NCBI GenBank assembly: GCA_963775975.1
Contig: CAVZKX010000001.1
Location: 372,001-436,000, forward strand
Origin: JANXQG01 sp963775975
Lineage (GTDB): Bacteria > Planctomycetota > Planctomycetia > Pirellulales > Thermoguttaceae
Reading direction: 5' to 3'
DNA length: 64,000 nt
The notes beneath the pieces are model-generated. The model saw only the letters and a program-made list of their open reading frames with translations. It was not told the DNA's origin and ran no database searches. A program made the translations under genes and the position numbers. This document shows, piece after piece, positions 9,473-18,278 of the stretch. Every line of letters begins with the position of its first letter. Position 1 is the first letter of the stretch.

Positions 9473-10602
9473 CGATCCTCAATCCGCACATACGGCCGAG
9501 GCGCCGGGCCGATATAGTCAGCATCCGGCCGGATCAGACGATTGTCGGCACGCTGCTCAAGGATATGCGCCGACCAGCCGCTGATCCGCGAGAGCACGAA
9601 CAGAGGCGTAAACAGCCGCTGCGGAATATCGAGAAAATGATAGAGCAGCGCGCCGTAGAAATCGACGTTGGGGAAAATCCGCTTTTCGCGCCACATCACA
9701 TCGACGATCCGGCGGCCAACATCTAAGAGCCGGCGGCGTTCGGCGTTGTCGGCCAATTGCTCGACGACTGGCTCGACGATGCGGCTACGCGGATCGTACT
9801 CCCGATAGACGCGATGTCCGAACCCCATGATCTTTTCCTTGGCGGTCAATGCCGCGAGAATGCCCTTTTCCGCCTCATCCGGAGTCGTGAATCGCAAGAT
9901 CAGATCGAGGGCCGCCTCGTTCGCCCCGCCATGCAGCGGGCCGCGAAGCGTGCCGATTCCCGCCGTCACGGCTGAATAGAAGTCTGAGAGCGTCGAGGCG
10001 GCAATCCGCGCGGCGAACGTCGAGGCGTTGAACTCATGCTCGGCGTAGAGGATAAGCGAGACATTCAGCGCCTGGCGATCGCGCTCGCTGGGCGGCTTGC
10101 CGTGCAGCAGTTCCAAAAAGTGTCCAGCGAGGCTTGCTTGCGTGGAGTGAAGCTTGACTCGATTGCCGAAATGGCTGGCGTGATACCAAACGAGAAGCAT
10201 TGAAGGGAGAGCTGCCAAAAGACGGTCGGCAAGTTGATCGCCTGCCGCCTGATCGACTTCAGGCTCCAGGCAACCCAGCGCCGAGCAGCCGGTGCGGAGC
10301 ACGTCCATCGGATGCGCCGCGGCGGGCAGCTTCGCGAGAATCTCCCGCAAGGCGTCCGGCAAATCCCGCTTGCCCATCAAGCGGTGCTGGTACTCGTCCA
10401 ATTGTGACTGCGTCGGAAGCGACCCGTGAATCAGCAAATAGGCGACCTCCTCGAACTCGGCCGCTCGGGCGAGATCTTCAATCGCGTAGCCTCGATAGGT
10501 CAGCCCCACGCCTTCTTTGCCGACCGTGGAAATGGCCGTTTGCCCGGCGGTAACTCCCGCCAGCCCTCCAGCCTTATGCGCTTCGGCGGGCTTCGTTGTC
10601 AT
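9469..10602 (-). CDS. prpC: 2-methylcitrate synthase / citrate synthase family
   Basis: 377-residue citrate-synthase fold enzyme. Its length and N-terminus (GLAGVTAGQTAISTVGKEG, then LTYRGYAIEDLA) are those of 2-methylcitrate synthases, shorter than hexameric GltA. Active-site regions include the His in LHGGANEAALD and the conserved GFGHRVYREYDPRS. It condenses propionyl-CoA with oxaloacetate. Placement directly between prpB and prpD makes the methylcitrate role much more likely than the TCA cycle. The start at 10602 lies three bases short of the prpB stop region, so the genes abut or overlap by four bases. Confidence 0.94.
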   Translation of the reverse strand: MTTKPAEAHKAGGLAGVTAGQTAISTVGKEGVGLTYRGYAIEDLARAAEFEEVAYLLIHGSLPTQSQLDEYQHRLMGKRDLPDALREILAKLPAAAHPMDVLRTGCSALGCLEPEVDQAAGDQLADRLLAALPSMLLVWYHASHFGNRVKLHSTQASLAGHFLELLHGKPPSERDRQALNVSLILYAEHEFNASTFAARIAASTLSDFYSAVTAGIGTLRGPLHGGANEAALDLILRFTTPDEAEKGILAALTAKEKIMGFGHRVYREYDPRSRIVEPVVEQLADNAERRRLLDVGRRIVDVMWREKRIFPNVDFYGALLYHFLDIPQRLFTPLFVLSRISGWSAHILEQRADNRLIRPDADYIGPAPRPYVRIEDR

Positions 10603-11497
10603 TCTCCTTGCTCCTGCTTGTTCTGAAAGGTTTGCACTTGTCGCTCATATTCATGGTAATTCAGCACGCGATAAAGTTCCTCGCGGGTCTGCATGGCGGA
10701 AAGCAAATCTCGTTGCGTTCCTTTTTCGCGCAGCGTGGCGTAGACTCGTTCCGCCGCCGCGCTCATGGCTCGAAAGGCCGTTAGTGGATAAAGCGCCAAC
10801 CGAACACCTGCCGCACGAAGCCCATTTACGTCCAAGAGCGGGCTGCGGCCGAACTCGGTCATATTTGCCAACACCGGCGCTGGCACAGCTTGGGCGAAGT
10901 AGCGAAATTCTTCGGCATTGGTCAGCGCTTCGGCAAACATCATATCGGCGCCGGCCTCGATGTAGCGGCACGCCCGATCGATGGCAGCGTCAAGTCCTTC
11001 GACGGCCGCAGCATCCGTGCGGGCCATGATTACGAAGTCGGCATCGGTCCGCGCATCGATGGCGGCCTTCAGGCGGTCCACCATCACGCCGGCCGGCACG
11101 ATGTGCTTGCCTTCGCGATGACCACAGCGTTTGGCGTCAGTCTGGTCCTCCAGGTGAATGGCCGCCACACCGGCGCGGATCATCTCGCGGACAGCTCGCG
11201 CGATCGTCAGCGGGTTGCCCCAGCCCGTATCGCAATCGACCAGCAGCGGCAGCCCTGTCGCGCCCGTGACCCGCCGCGCGTCCTCCAGCACGTCGCCGAG
11301 CGTCGTTACCGCCAGATCAGGCAGGCCGAGCGAAGCGTTTGCGACGCCGCGCCCGAAAGGTAAAGTGCCCGAAAACCGGCCTCTTCCGCCAGCCGCGCGC
11401 AATAGGCGTTGATGACGCCGACGACCTGCAACGGCCGTTCCGCCTCAACCGCCTGGCGAAAGCGTAGTCCAGCCGAATCACTCATCGCCAATGACAT
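10599..11497 (-). CDS. prpB: Methylisocitrate lyase, one frame break
   Basis: Isocitrate-lyase/PEP-mutase family enzyme, about 298 residues joined, that splits 2-methylisocitrate to pyruvate and succinate. The first ~47 residues (LQVVGVINAYCARLAEEAGF, then LYLSGA) and the remainder (LVDCDTGWGNPLTIARAVRE, HLEDQ, AKRCGHREGKHIV, IMARTDA) are in different frames. Near 11345, the minus-strand GCGGCGTCGC lacks one G of the GCGGGCGTCGC that would give the family sequence LSGAGVANASLGLPDLA. A homopolymer deletion is therefore the simplest explanation. The catalytic Cys is in the KRCGHR loop, the usual signature. It is the first gene of the minus-strand operon. Confidence 0.93.
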
Positions 11498-11692
11498 CCT
11501 GATTCATGAGTAGTGTTCCCGTGACAAGCGGTATCAAGCCACAGTATAGTAAGTAGGTGTTTATTCCACAAGCGTTTCACGCGGTACCGGGAGTATCCGA
11601 ACTGCGTTTGAATGTGGCATAATAGGCGTCGTCCGGTTGATGGCGGGCGAAGTGCCTGCTGGGCCGATTCACTCACTTGGGAAGAGATCATC

Positions 11693-12769
11693 ATGCGAAT
11701 CCGAATAGCATTGTCCGCCTTTCTTTGCCTTCTCTCCGCCACGGCGGCACAACTCTGTGCGCAGGTGCCCGAAGACTTGGCCCAGCCCAAGAAGTTCCGC
11801 GCGTTGCGGATTTCCAGCACTGATCCGAAGTTCCATAACGGCGACTCGCGCCCCATCAAGCCGGGCGCGACGTTAGAGTTGGGCAAGATCGAAGGGCACG
11901 GGCGAATCACACATATCTGGTTCACCATCGCCGGCAAATCGCCCGATCATCTACGCGAGTTGGTCTTCCGCATCTACTGGGACGGCGCGGACAAACCGGC
12001 CGTGGAAACGCCGCTCGGCGACTTCTACGGGCTGGGCTTCGGTCGCTATGTCGAGTATCAAAGTGCGCCGATCGCCATTGGCGGCGTTAAGGCGCTGAAC
12101 TGCTATTGGCCGATGCCATTCGCCAAGGGGGCGCGGCTCACCATGACCAACGAAGGAACGGAACCGATCCACGCCTGCTACTTCAATATCGACTACCGGC
12201 TGGACGACGATCCGCCAGCCGATGCACTTTACTTTCACACGCAGTACCGCCAGGCCTACCCCGTGCCCAAGGGAAGGGACTATTCGATTTTGGAAACGAC
12301 CGGACGCGGACATTTCGTCGGCACGTTCCTGAGCGTGATGGCCAATAGCGATGGCTGGTGGGGCGAAGGAAACGATAAGTTTTATGTCGACGGCGCGGAG
12401 AAGCCGACGATCGAAGGGACAGGCAGCGAGGACTATTTTTGCGGCGCGTGGGACTTTCAGCACGCCTTTTGGAACCCTTACAACGGCGTGCCGCTCTATA
12501 CGAACAAGGAAAACGGCGGCGAGAAGCGGGGCATCCTCAACACCTGTTACCGCTGGCACATCCTCGATCCGGTGCCCTTCACAAAATCGCTGCGGATGAC
12601 GATCGAGCACGGCCGCAGTGGCCCGAACGACGATCGCACGCCGCTCCGCAACCACTATTCGAGCGTCGCCTACTATTACGTCGACAAGAGCGAGGGCGAC
12701 GGCCCAGCGTTGCCCAGCTTAAAGGAACGCATTCCGGAATTGCTGCCGCGGCCGGTTGCGCGGAGATAG
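11693..12769 (+). CDS. DUF2961 / glycoside hydrolase family 172 protein, secreted
   Basis: About 358 residues. The ATG at 11693 starts a signal peptide (IALSAFLCLLSATAAQLCAQ). The body shows the DUF2961 pattern: GHGRITHIWFTI, FRIYWDGADKPAVETPLGDF, FNIDYR, and EGTGSEDYFCGAWDF. GH172 enzymes act on D-arabinan/fructofuranose-type substrates and assemble as multimers through a double beta-jelly-roll fold. The sequence alone does not fix the glycan. It stands alone between the divergent prp operon and a convergent DinB-like gene. Confidence 0.9.
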   Translation: MRIRIALSAFLCLLSATAAQLCAQVPEDLAQPKKFRALRISSTDPKFHNGDSRPIKPGATLELGKIEGHGRITHIWFTIAGKSPDHLRELVFRIYWDGADKPAVETPLGDFYGLGFGRYVEYQSAPIAIGGVKALNCYWPMPFAKGARLTMTNEGTEPIHACYFNIDYRLDDDPPADALYFHTQYRQAYPVPKGRDYSILETTGRGHFVGTFLSVMANSDGWWGEGNDKFYVDGAEKPTIEGTGSEDYFCGAWDFQHAFWNPYNGVPLYTNKENGGEKRGILNTCYRWHILDPVPFTKSLRMTIEHGRSGPNDDRTPLRNHYSSVAYYYVDKSEGDGPALPSLKERIPELLPRPVARR

Positions 12770-12775
12770 GGCGCG

Positions 12776-13270
12776 TCACCTTACCGCTGGCGGATAGTGG
12801 GCGGCGGAGCGGATCATCTTCCGCAGCAGCCAGATTTCGCCCGAATGGCACGCCTCGTCGTGCAGGCCGTGAATGATGGCGTAGCGGGCCGTATGGTTGC
12901 CGCGGCCGGGCAGTGCGCGGGATAGATCATCGTCACCGAGTGCTTCGATCATCCGCCGCAGGCGTGTCCGCTGATCGGTCAGTTCGGCGATGACCTGCGC
13001 CAGCGTTGGCCAACGATAGGAGGCGACGTGCTCCGGATCGCTTTGCCAACTGAAGATATCGAACCAGCCCTCGAGGATCTGCGGCAGCTCGCCGATCGCC
13101 TCCATGACGAGCGACTCGACGAGCACGAAGCTGTGTCCGGCGTGCCAGAGGATGTGGTTATGCAGTTCCGGCGGGGTCCAGTGAGTCTCCTCCTCGCTCA
13201 CGCCTTGCAGCAGCCGCAAGGTTTTTCCGCGGACTTCATCCAAAAGCAGTATTAACGACTGATCGGACAT
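12776..13270 (-). CDS. DinB-like four-helix metalloprotein
   Basis: 164 residues with three histidines placed as in DinB/YfiT proteins: HAGHSF near residue 46, and HGLHDEACHSGE near residue 136. These likely bind a divalent metal in a four-helix bundle. DinB-superfamily members are thiol-dependent S-transferases or proteins of unknown role, so the reaction is not assigned. It converges on the GH172 gene with six bases between stops. The N-terminus (MSDQSLILLLDEVRGKTLRLL) fits a soluble helical protein. Confidence 0.85.
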   Translation of the reverse strand: MSDQSLILLLDEVRGKTLRLLQGVSEEETHWTPPELHNHILWHAGHSFVLVESLVMEAIGELPQILEGWFDIFSWQSDPEHVASYRWPTLAQVIAELTDQRTRLRRMIEALGDDDLSRALPGRGNHTARYAIIHGLHDEACHSGEIWLLRKMIRSAAHYPPAVR

Positions 13271-13569
13271 GGTTGAACCCTGAACGTTATAAAACTAGCC
13301 CGTGCCCGGCCATTGTATCAAAATGCTATGGCCATGAGAAGAAGTATCGCGCCAATTCAGCAACAGGGCGAGCGCGGCCGATGAAGCGTTTCAACGCCTC
13401 CGCGCGGATAATGTTTGGGCGATCAATAGCAGCTAACGTAACTGAATTGAGGTCGTTATGAATCGGCTAACAATTGCCGTTGGCCGCCGAACGCACGACT
13501 GATACGATTTACTAGGATGGTGGCCTTCGGGCACGGCCGCCGAGTGAAACTTTCGAGGGAATCACAATC

Positions 13570-13989
13570 ATGAAACTGAGAGATTTATTAACGGTTGCCA
13601 TTTTATTTTCTGGCATCGGTACTGCTAGCTGCGCCCAAGCGGGCGTGGCGATTGGCTTTGGGATTGGCATCCCAGCATATCCGTATCACCACTATTACCG
13701 TCCATACTATCCGCCATACCGTGTCGGCGTCTATGTCGCGCCCGGGCCGGGGTACTACTATCCGCCGCCGGCCTATTACGCTCCCGCCCCGGTATATGCC
13801 GCTCCGGCCTATCCAGCCCCGGCCTACGCCTATCCGCAACCTGCGCCGGCGCCGCAACAGTATAACTATGCCCCGGCAGCTCCCGCAGCGCCGTCCTACT
13901 CGACGCCGCAGCCAACGTACACTCCCTCGCAGCCGTCTTACGTGCCTTCGCCAGAAGTTGTTCCACCGCCGCCCTCGCCGAGCAACTGA
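13570..13989 (+). CDS. Small Pro/Tyr/Ala-rich secreted protein
   Basis: 139 residues. A signal peptide (LLTVAILFSGIGTASCAQAG) is followed by a Gly-rich turn and then ~100 residues of low-complexity Pro-Tyr-Ala sequence (YRPYYPPYR, PPPAYYAPAPVYAAPAYPAP) ending in Pro/Ser. There is no recognisable domain. Similar proline/tyrosine-rich exported proteins are common in planctomycetes and may be structural cell-envelope proteins; that role is inference. A Cys in the signal region (ASCAQ) leaves a lipoprotein possible but is not a clean lipobox. About 300 bases upstream (13271-13569) hold no gene I can support. Confidence 0.75.
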   Translation: MKLRDLLTVAILFSGIGTASCAQAGVAIGFGIGIPAYPYHHYYRPYYPPYRVGVYVAPGPGYYYPPPAYYAPAPVYAAPAYPAPAYAYPQPAPAPQQYNYAPAAPAAPSYSTPQPTYTPSQPSYVPSPEVVPPPPSPSN

Positions 13990-14029
13990 TCTGGATTTTG
14001 TGGGCCAGGTTGCCGACCTGTCGCACGGC

Positions 14030-15655
14030 TTATCTCAGCTTCGGCACGAACTGATAGACTTCGATCCGATCGGGCGGTTCGGGCACGGCGTCTCCGTCGG
14101 CATCGCTCCGCACGGGATAGTGCTGGCAGGCGACCAATTCGTAGTCCCGTTTCATCTTGTCCAGCCATTGGCCAAAGGCAGCAGCGTCGTAGGGTTCGAA
14201 GTGCGACCAATATTGTACGCAGGCCAGCGGCCGCGTCTTGGATACACGTTCAAGATGGGCCGGCTCGCCGCGCGCGTGCCGCGGCGAATAAATCCGCTGG
14301 TAGCAGCGATAGAAGGGCGATACGGAGAACTTCTCGCCCAGGTCGGCTTCGACGCACACTAGTTCGTAATCGCGGCCCATGCTCGGCCAGAACCAGCGGG
14401 AAAAGTCTCGCAGCCAGAGGTTTTGTACGTCTTTGCATGGCAGCCAGCAGTCGCGGGCAAGAAACATCGTGCCGAGAATCATGAGTGCGATGGCGGCGAC
14501 GTTCGCCGGCCTCGAACCGATCAGTTTTCCACGAGGGGTGGGCCGAGCGGCACTTCGGGCTGCCAGCCGCCGCAGGAGCGTCGCCACGCCGAACCCGGCG
14601 AGCAAACAAACCAGCGGCATCAAGTGCATGGCCATCCGCATGTGGCCGCCGTAGGGAAACCGCCGCAACGCGGCCGCCGCCAGATTCAGCGCGAATGGCG
14701 CGGCACAGAACAGTAAAAACCAGCGGTGCCTGCCGCGCCATAGCTCGATCACCGCGACAATACAAAGCAGCGTCGTGCCGATGCTGCCGAAATGGTCGCC
14801 GCCGACCGGCTGCCCGAAGATCGGGCCGGAATGGGCGAGCAGCAACCAATACGGCAACTGGCCGGGCGAGGCCAGCGGCGGAAAGGCATGGTCCCAACAT
14901 TCCCGCATTCCGCCCAGCGAAGCTTGTTCCTGCGTTCGCATCGTAAGCACATAGAGCCCGGCGAATGAGGCCAGAATAAGTGCGTTGTAGATCGCCCAAG
15001 GCAGCCAGCCGCGCCGCGATTTTCCAGTCCAAAGCAGGTAGGCCACGGTAAGACTGGTTCCACTCGCCACGAAAACGGCGGGAAACGACAAGGCCAACGC
15101 CAGCGGCGCGAAGGCGGCCAGGCCCCATAGCCAGCGCAATTGATCCGGTCGCCGCCACCAAGAAGCAGTCAGCGTAAGCAGAGCGGTCGAAACGAAGAGA
15201 TCGACGCCGTACGGCTTAACCTCGCTGGAATATCGCAGTCCCGTGTAGCTAACCGCGAAAATGCCGACCGCCAGCACGACTGCCTCGCCTCGGAACACGA
15301 GCCGGGCGAGCCGATGAAACAGGAACAAGCTAGCAAGGCTGCAAACGAGCGGAAACAATCGCAGCGACCACTCGGAGTAGCCCAGCAGCAGCGTTGCGAT
15401 GTGTTCTATGGCAAGAAACGAATAAGGCGCGACTTGGAGGCTGTCCAGCGGACGGAGCAGGCCGACAAAATCGCGGTCGAGCAAGTTGGCGGCCAACAGT
15501 GCTTCGTCGCCCCAAAGCGGAAAGCGCAGTAGATACCGCGCCAAGCGGATCGTAACTCCAAGTGCCAGCAGTGCGAAGATCCACCGCGCCTGCCAATTTG
15601 CCGTCGCGGAATCGGCGTCAGAGCGGTCGTCATCCGTGTCTCGGAAGAGCGGCAT
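14030..15655 (-). CDS. GT39-like polytopic membrane glycosyltransferase
   Basis: About 541 residues with roughly ten hydrophobic segments: IFALLALGVTIRLARYLLRF, LSLVCSL-type helices, ALALSFPAVFVASGTSL, LLCIVAVIELW, and others. An early periplasmic loop reads FPLWGDEALLAANLLDRDF. The acidic residues after the first membrane span (GDEA) are those expected of ArnT/PMT-type, dolichyl- or undecaprenyl-phosphate-sugar dependent transferases. A soluble C-terminal tail follows. The ATG at 15655 is preferred to the earlier one at 15679, which lies inside the palindromic repeat. It likely acts with the nearby GT2 enzyme, which could supply its lipid-linked sugar; this pairing is inference. Confidence 0.8.
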   Translation of the reverse strand: MPLFRDTDDDRSDADSATANWQARWIFALLALGVTIRLARYLLRFPLWGDEALLAANLLDRDFVGLLRPLDSLQVAPYSFLAIEHIATLLLGYSEWSLRLFPLVCSLASLFLFHRLARLVFRGEAVVLAVGIFAVSYTGLRYSSEVKPYGVDLFVSTALLTLTASWWRRPDQLRWLWGLAAFAPLALALSFPAVFVASGTSLTVAYLLWTGKSRRGWLPWAIYNALILASFAGLYVLTMRTQEQASLGGMRECWDHAFPPLASPGQLPYWLLLAHSGPIFGQPVGGDHFGSIGTTLLCIVAVIELWRGRHRWFLLFCAAPFALNLAAAALRRFPYGGHMRMAMHLMPLVCLLAGFGVATLLRRLAARSAARPTPRGKLIGSRPANVAAIALMILGTMFLARDCWLPCKDVQNLWLRDFSRWFWPSMGRDYELVCVEADLGEKFSVSPFYRCYQRIYSPRHARGEPAHLERVSKTRPLACVQYWSHFEPYDAAAFGQWLDKMKRDYELVACQHYPVRSDADGDAVPEPPDRIEVYQFVPKLR

Positions 15656-15668
15656 CAAGTCATTTCCT

Positions 15669-15798
15669 CTCGTTCCCACGCTCCGCGTGGGAACGCACTA
15701 GATGGCCGCTCTGCGGCCTGAGTTCCTAGAACGTAGCGGCCCAACGTGGCCGCGGAGCGGCCGGGCAGCAGGTGACGACGCGGAGCGTCGTCACGAGG
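15669..15798 (+). repeat. Composite palindromic repeat, copy 2
   Basis: Collinear with copy 1 (4247-4378 on the other strand): hairpin CGTTCCCACGC/GCGTGGGAACG, then GCACTAGATGGCCGCTC, an inverted pair of GGCCGC..GCGGCC modules, a third hairpin (TGACGACGC..GCGTCGTCA), and a final ACGAGG. Only the third hairpin and the spacer differ between copies. It lies just upstream of the GT39-like gene. Confidence 0.8.
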
Positions 15799-15918
15799 GC
15801 TGAGGCGCGGAGGGTATCAGTTTGGCCAGTTCCCCGCAAGAGTGCTCTTTACCCAAGACCCGCGTTTCGGTATCGTTTCCGCCCAGCAGCGTGGCGAAAC
15901 AAGTGAAGGAATGCGCAC

Positions 15919-16764
15919 ATGAAGCTTTTTCGGTCGGACCAGGATGACGCGGAGCGAACGATCGCCGCCGATGCCAGCCAGCAGCTTCGCCGCCTCAGTG
16001 TGCTCATGCCGGTCTACAATGAGCATCGGACGTTGCCGGAAATCGTCGCCCGCGTGCTATCGTCGCCTATTCCGTTGGAAATAGAGTTGATCATCGTTGA
16101 CGACTGCTCCAGCGACGGATCATGGGAAGTTATCCAAGAACTGGCTACCGCCGATCCGCGCATCAAGGCCCTGCGTCACAATCGGAACGCGGGTAAAGGC
16201 GCCGCACTGCGAACCGCAATTGCGGAGATTAGTGGCGATGTGGCGATCGTACAGGACGCCGACTTGGAGTACGATCCGCACGAGTATCGCCTGCTGCTGC
16301 CGCCGATCATGTCGGGCAAGGCCGACGCCGTATTTGGCTCGCGCTATGCTGGCACTCCCCGCCGCGTGACGCCGTTTTGGCACACGCTGATTAACCGCGG
16401 CTTGACGCTGCTGTCCAACGTCGTCAACAACCTTTGGCTGACCGACATGGAAACGTGCTACAAGATGGTTCGCGCCGACGTTCTCAAGCAGTTGCGCCTG
16501 ACGAGCCGCACTTTCACCTTCGAACCCGAATTGACTTGCCGGCTCTCGCAGTGGGGAGCGCGAATCTACGAAGTACCGATCAGCTACAACAGCCGCGGTT
16601 ACCGCGAAGGCAAGAAAATCCGTCCTCGCGATGGTTTCTTGGCCCTGGGCGCGATCGTGAGAGCGAGATTCCTCGACCGGCGATTTATGAATCGTGCGGA
16701 CCTTGCCGATCAAAAAACGCCGGTTGCTCTCCGCAACCGCAAGCGGACCAGCAAAGCGTCGTAG
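15919..16764 (+). CDS. Glycosyltransferase family 2 (DPM1/polyprenyl-phosphate type)
   Basis: 281 residues, GT-A fold. The nucleotide-sugar-binding start is LSVLMPVYNEHRTLPEIVAR, the first Asp pair is IIVDDCSSDGSWEV, and the metal-binding motif is VQDADLEYDP. A later conserved segment, FEPELTCRLSQWGARIYEVP, is typical of dolichol/undecaprenyl-phosphate mannose or glucose synthases. There is no C-terminal transmembrane pair, so it is the soluble form. It likely makes a lipid-phosphate sugar used by a GT39-type enzyme such as the divergent neighbour. Its 3' end overlaps the convergent TolC-family gene by 55 bases. Confidence 0.92.
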   Translation: MKLFRSDQDDAERTIAADASQQLRRLSVLMPVYNEHRTLPEIVARVLSSPIPLEIELIIVDDCSSDGSWEVIQELATADPRIKALRHNRNAGKGAALRTAIAEISGDVAIVQDADLEYDPHEYRLLLPPIMSGKADAVFGSRYAGTPRRVTPFWHTLINRGLTLLSNVVNNLWLTDMETCYKMVRADVLKQLRLTSRTFTFEPELTCRLSQWGARIYEVPISYNSRGYREGKKIRPRDGFLALGAIVRARFLDRRFMNRADLADQKTPVALRNRKRTSKAS

Positions 16765-18089
16765 GTGCTGTTGTACCAATTCATGTAGGCCTGGGCCCGC
16801 AGCGTCTCGGCGTCAAGCACTTCGGTGTTATTGCCCAACTGCTGCACGTAACGATCGCGGACGACGCGGAGGTTTTCGTCGGCTTGAGTGATCGCCACGC
16901 CGGCGTAGGCGATTTGTTGCTTGGCCGTCTGGTACTCTAGCCACCGCTGGCGGATTTCCAGTGCGATCATCGACTCTGTATCCCGCCGCAACCTGAGCAG
17001 AGATTCCGCACGTTGAGAGAGAGCCGTCGCCTGATGGCAGGCGCGTCCCGAATCAAACAGGTTCCATTCCGCGGTCACGGCAACACCGGCGACGCCGTTG
17101 GGCTGAATGTAGTTGTCGCCTTGATAAACGTACCCGCCTTGGAAATTAACCTGCGGCGATGTCTTGGAACACGCAGCGGAGGCCTGCTCGCGCAAGGCGG
17201 TCGCCTGCGCGGTCAGTTCGCTGATCTCCGGACGGCGTCGCCAGGCAGTACGGACTAACTCGTCCACGGCGCCAGGATCGCCGTCGTCCTGCAAATCAAC
17301 AATGTCGACGGACTCCATGAGGTCGCGTCCCAAGGCTCGGTTGTATGCAGCTTTCATCATCTCCAAGTTGTTTACGGCGCGAAGCTCCTGCTGCTGCGCG
17401 TCCGCCAAGGCCACTTGGACGGCCAGCACCTCATTGCGCGAAGCCTTGTCGACCTTAAAGCGATTGCCAACGTCCTGGGCATGGGCTTTCAGACTGTTGA
17501 CCTTGCTCCGCGCGACATCGACGACCCGCTTGCCGCGGAGCACTGCCACGTAGACCTCGGCCACGTTCATTCTCACGTCGAGTTTGGACCGCTCAACTTC
17601 CGATCGGTTGGCCGAGACCTGCGCTCCGGCGGCTGCGACTTCGCTACCGATTCGGCCGGCCGTGTAAATGGGCTGCGTTACAGTGGCATGGAAACCTACG
17701 CTGCCCTGGCCAAACACCGGGAAGCTGCCCAGCGGCGACGATATGCCAATCTGGTCGCTCAGCGCCAAGGCGTTTGCTCCGACGCTTACGGAAGGAGAGC
17801 TTTCTGCGCACGCTGCTGCGCGATCGTGGTCCGCCGCCGAGACGGTCCAACCACCCGCCTTTATACGGTCGTCGTTCTCCAGCGCGATCCGCCAAGCGTC
17901 TTGCAGGGTTTCGGAAAGATGTGCCGCGGGCTGGACAAGATTGCCTCTTTTTTCACGATCAACCGGCGCAACGTAGGACGCCCACCTTACCTGGTCATCG
18001 CGATCTTGCCCCGCGACTTTAGCGACCAGCAGCGAAAAGCCGGTAAGAACCAAGCCAAGCATCGAAGTGATTTGGCGGCGGTCCCGCAT
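16710..18089 (-). CDS. TolC-family outer membrane efflux/secretion protein
   Basis: 459 residues with a signal-type start (MLGLVLTGFSLLVAKVAG). Two OEP-type repeats follow: SETLQDAWRIALENDDRI ... QPIYTAGRI ... MNVAEVYVAVLRGKRVVDVA, and later VRTAWRRRPEISELTAQ ... EWNLFDSGRACHQATAL ... RQRWLEYQTAKQQIAYAGVA. The protein forms the outer-membrane channel of tripartite export systems. No membrane-fusion or inner-membrane partner lies beside it here. It converges on the GT2 gene with a 55-base overlap of the coding ends. Confidence 0.9.
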   Translation of the reverse strand: MRDRRQITSMLGLVLTGFSLLVAKVAGQDRDDQVRWASYVAPVDREKRGNLVQPAAHLSETLQDAWRIALENDDRIKAGGWTVSAADHDRAAACAESSPSVSVGANALALSDQIGISSPLGSFPVFGQGSVGFHATVTQPIYTAGRIGSEVAAAGAQVSANRSEVERSKLDVRMNVAEVYVAVLRGKRVVDVARSKVNSLKAHAQDVGNRFKVDKASRNEVLAVQVALADAQQQELRAVNNLEMMKAAYNRALGRDLMESVDIVDLQDDGDPGAVDELVRTAWRRRPEISELTAQATALREQASAACSKTSPQVNFQGGYVYQGDNYIQPNGVAGVAVTAEWNLFDSGRACHQATALSQRAESLLRLRRDTESMIALEIRQRWLEYQTAKQQIAYAGVAITQADENLRVVRDRYVQQLGNNTEVLDAETLRAQAYMNWYNSTYDALLVRLRLRRATGVF

Positions 18090-18278
18090 GGCGCATCCCC
18101 GGATCGTGCAATTGCGGCGCTGGCGGATTGCCTTGAATAATCAATTGGGCAAGACGCGATAACTTTTCCGCTTAATTCGATTCGGCAGAATGCGATGAGA
18201 TTGTGAGCAAAACGCCGCACGGGAACAAGTTCCGTACGCTGCTGTGGTTTATGCCACCAGGATGGGTGGAATACTTGA

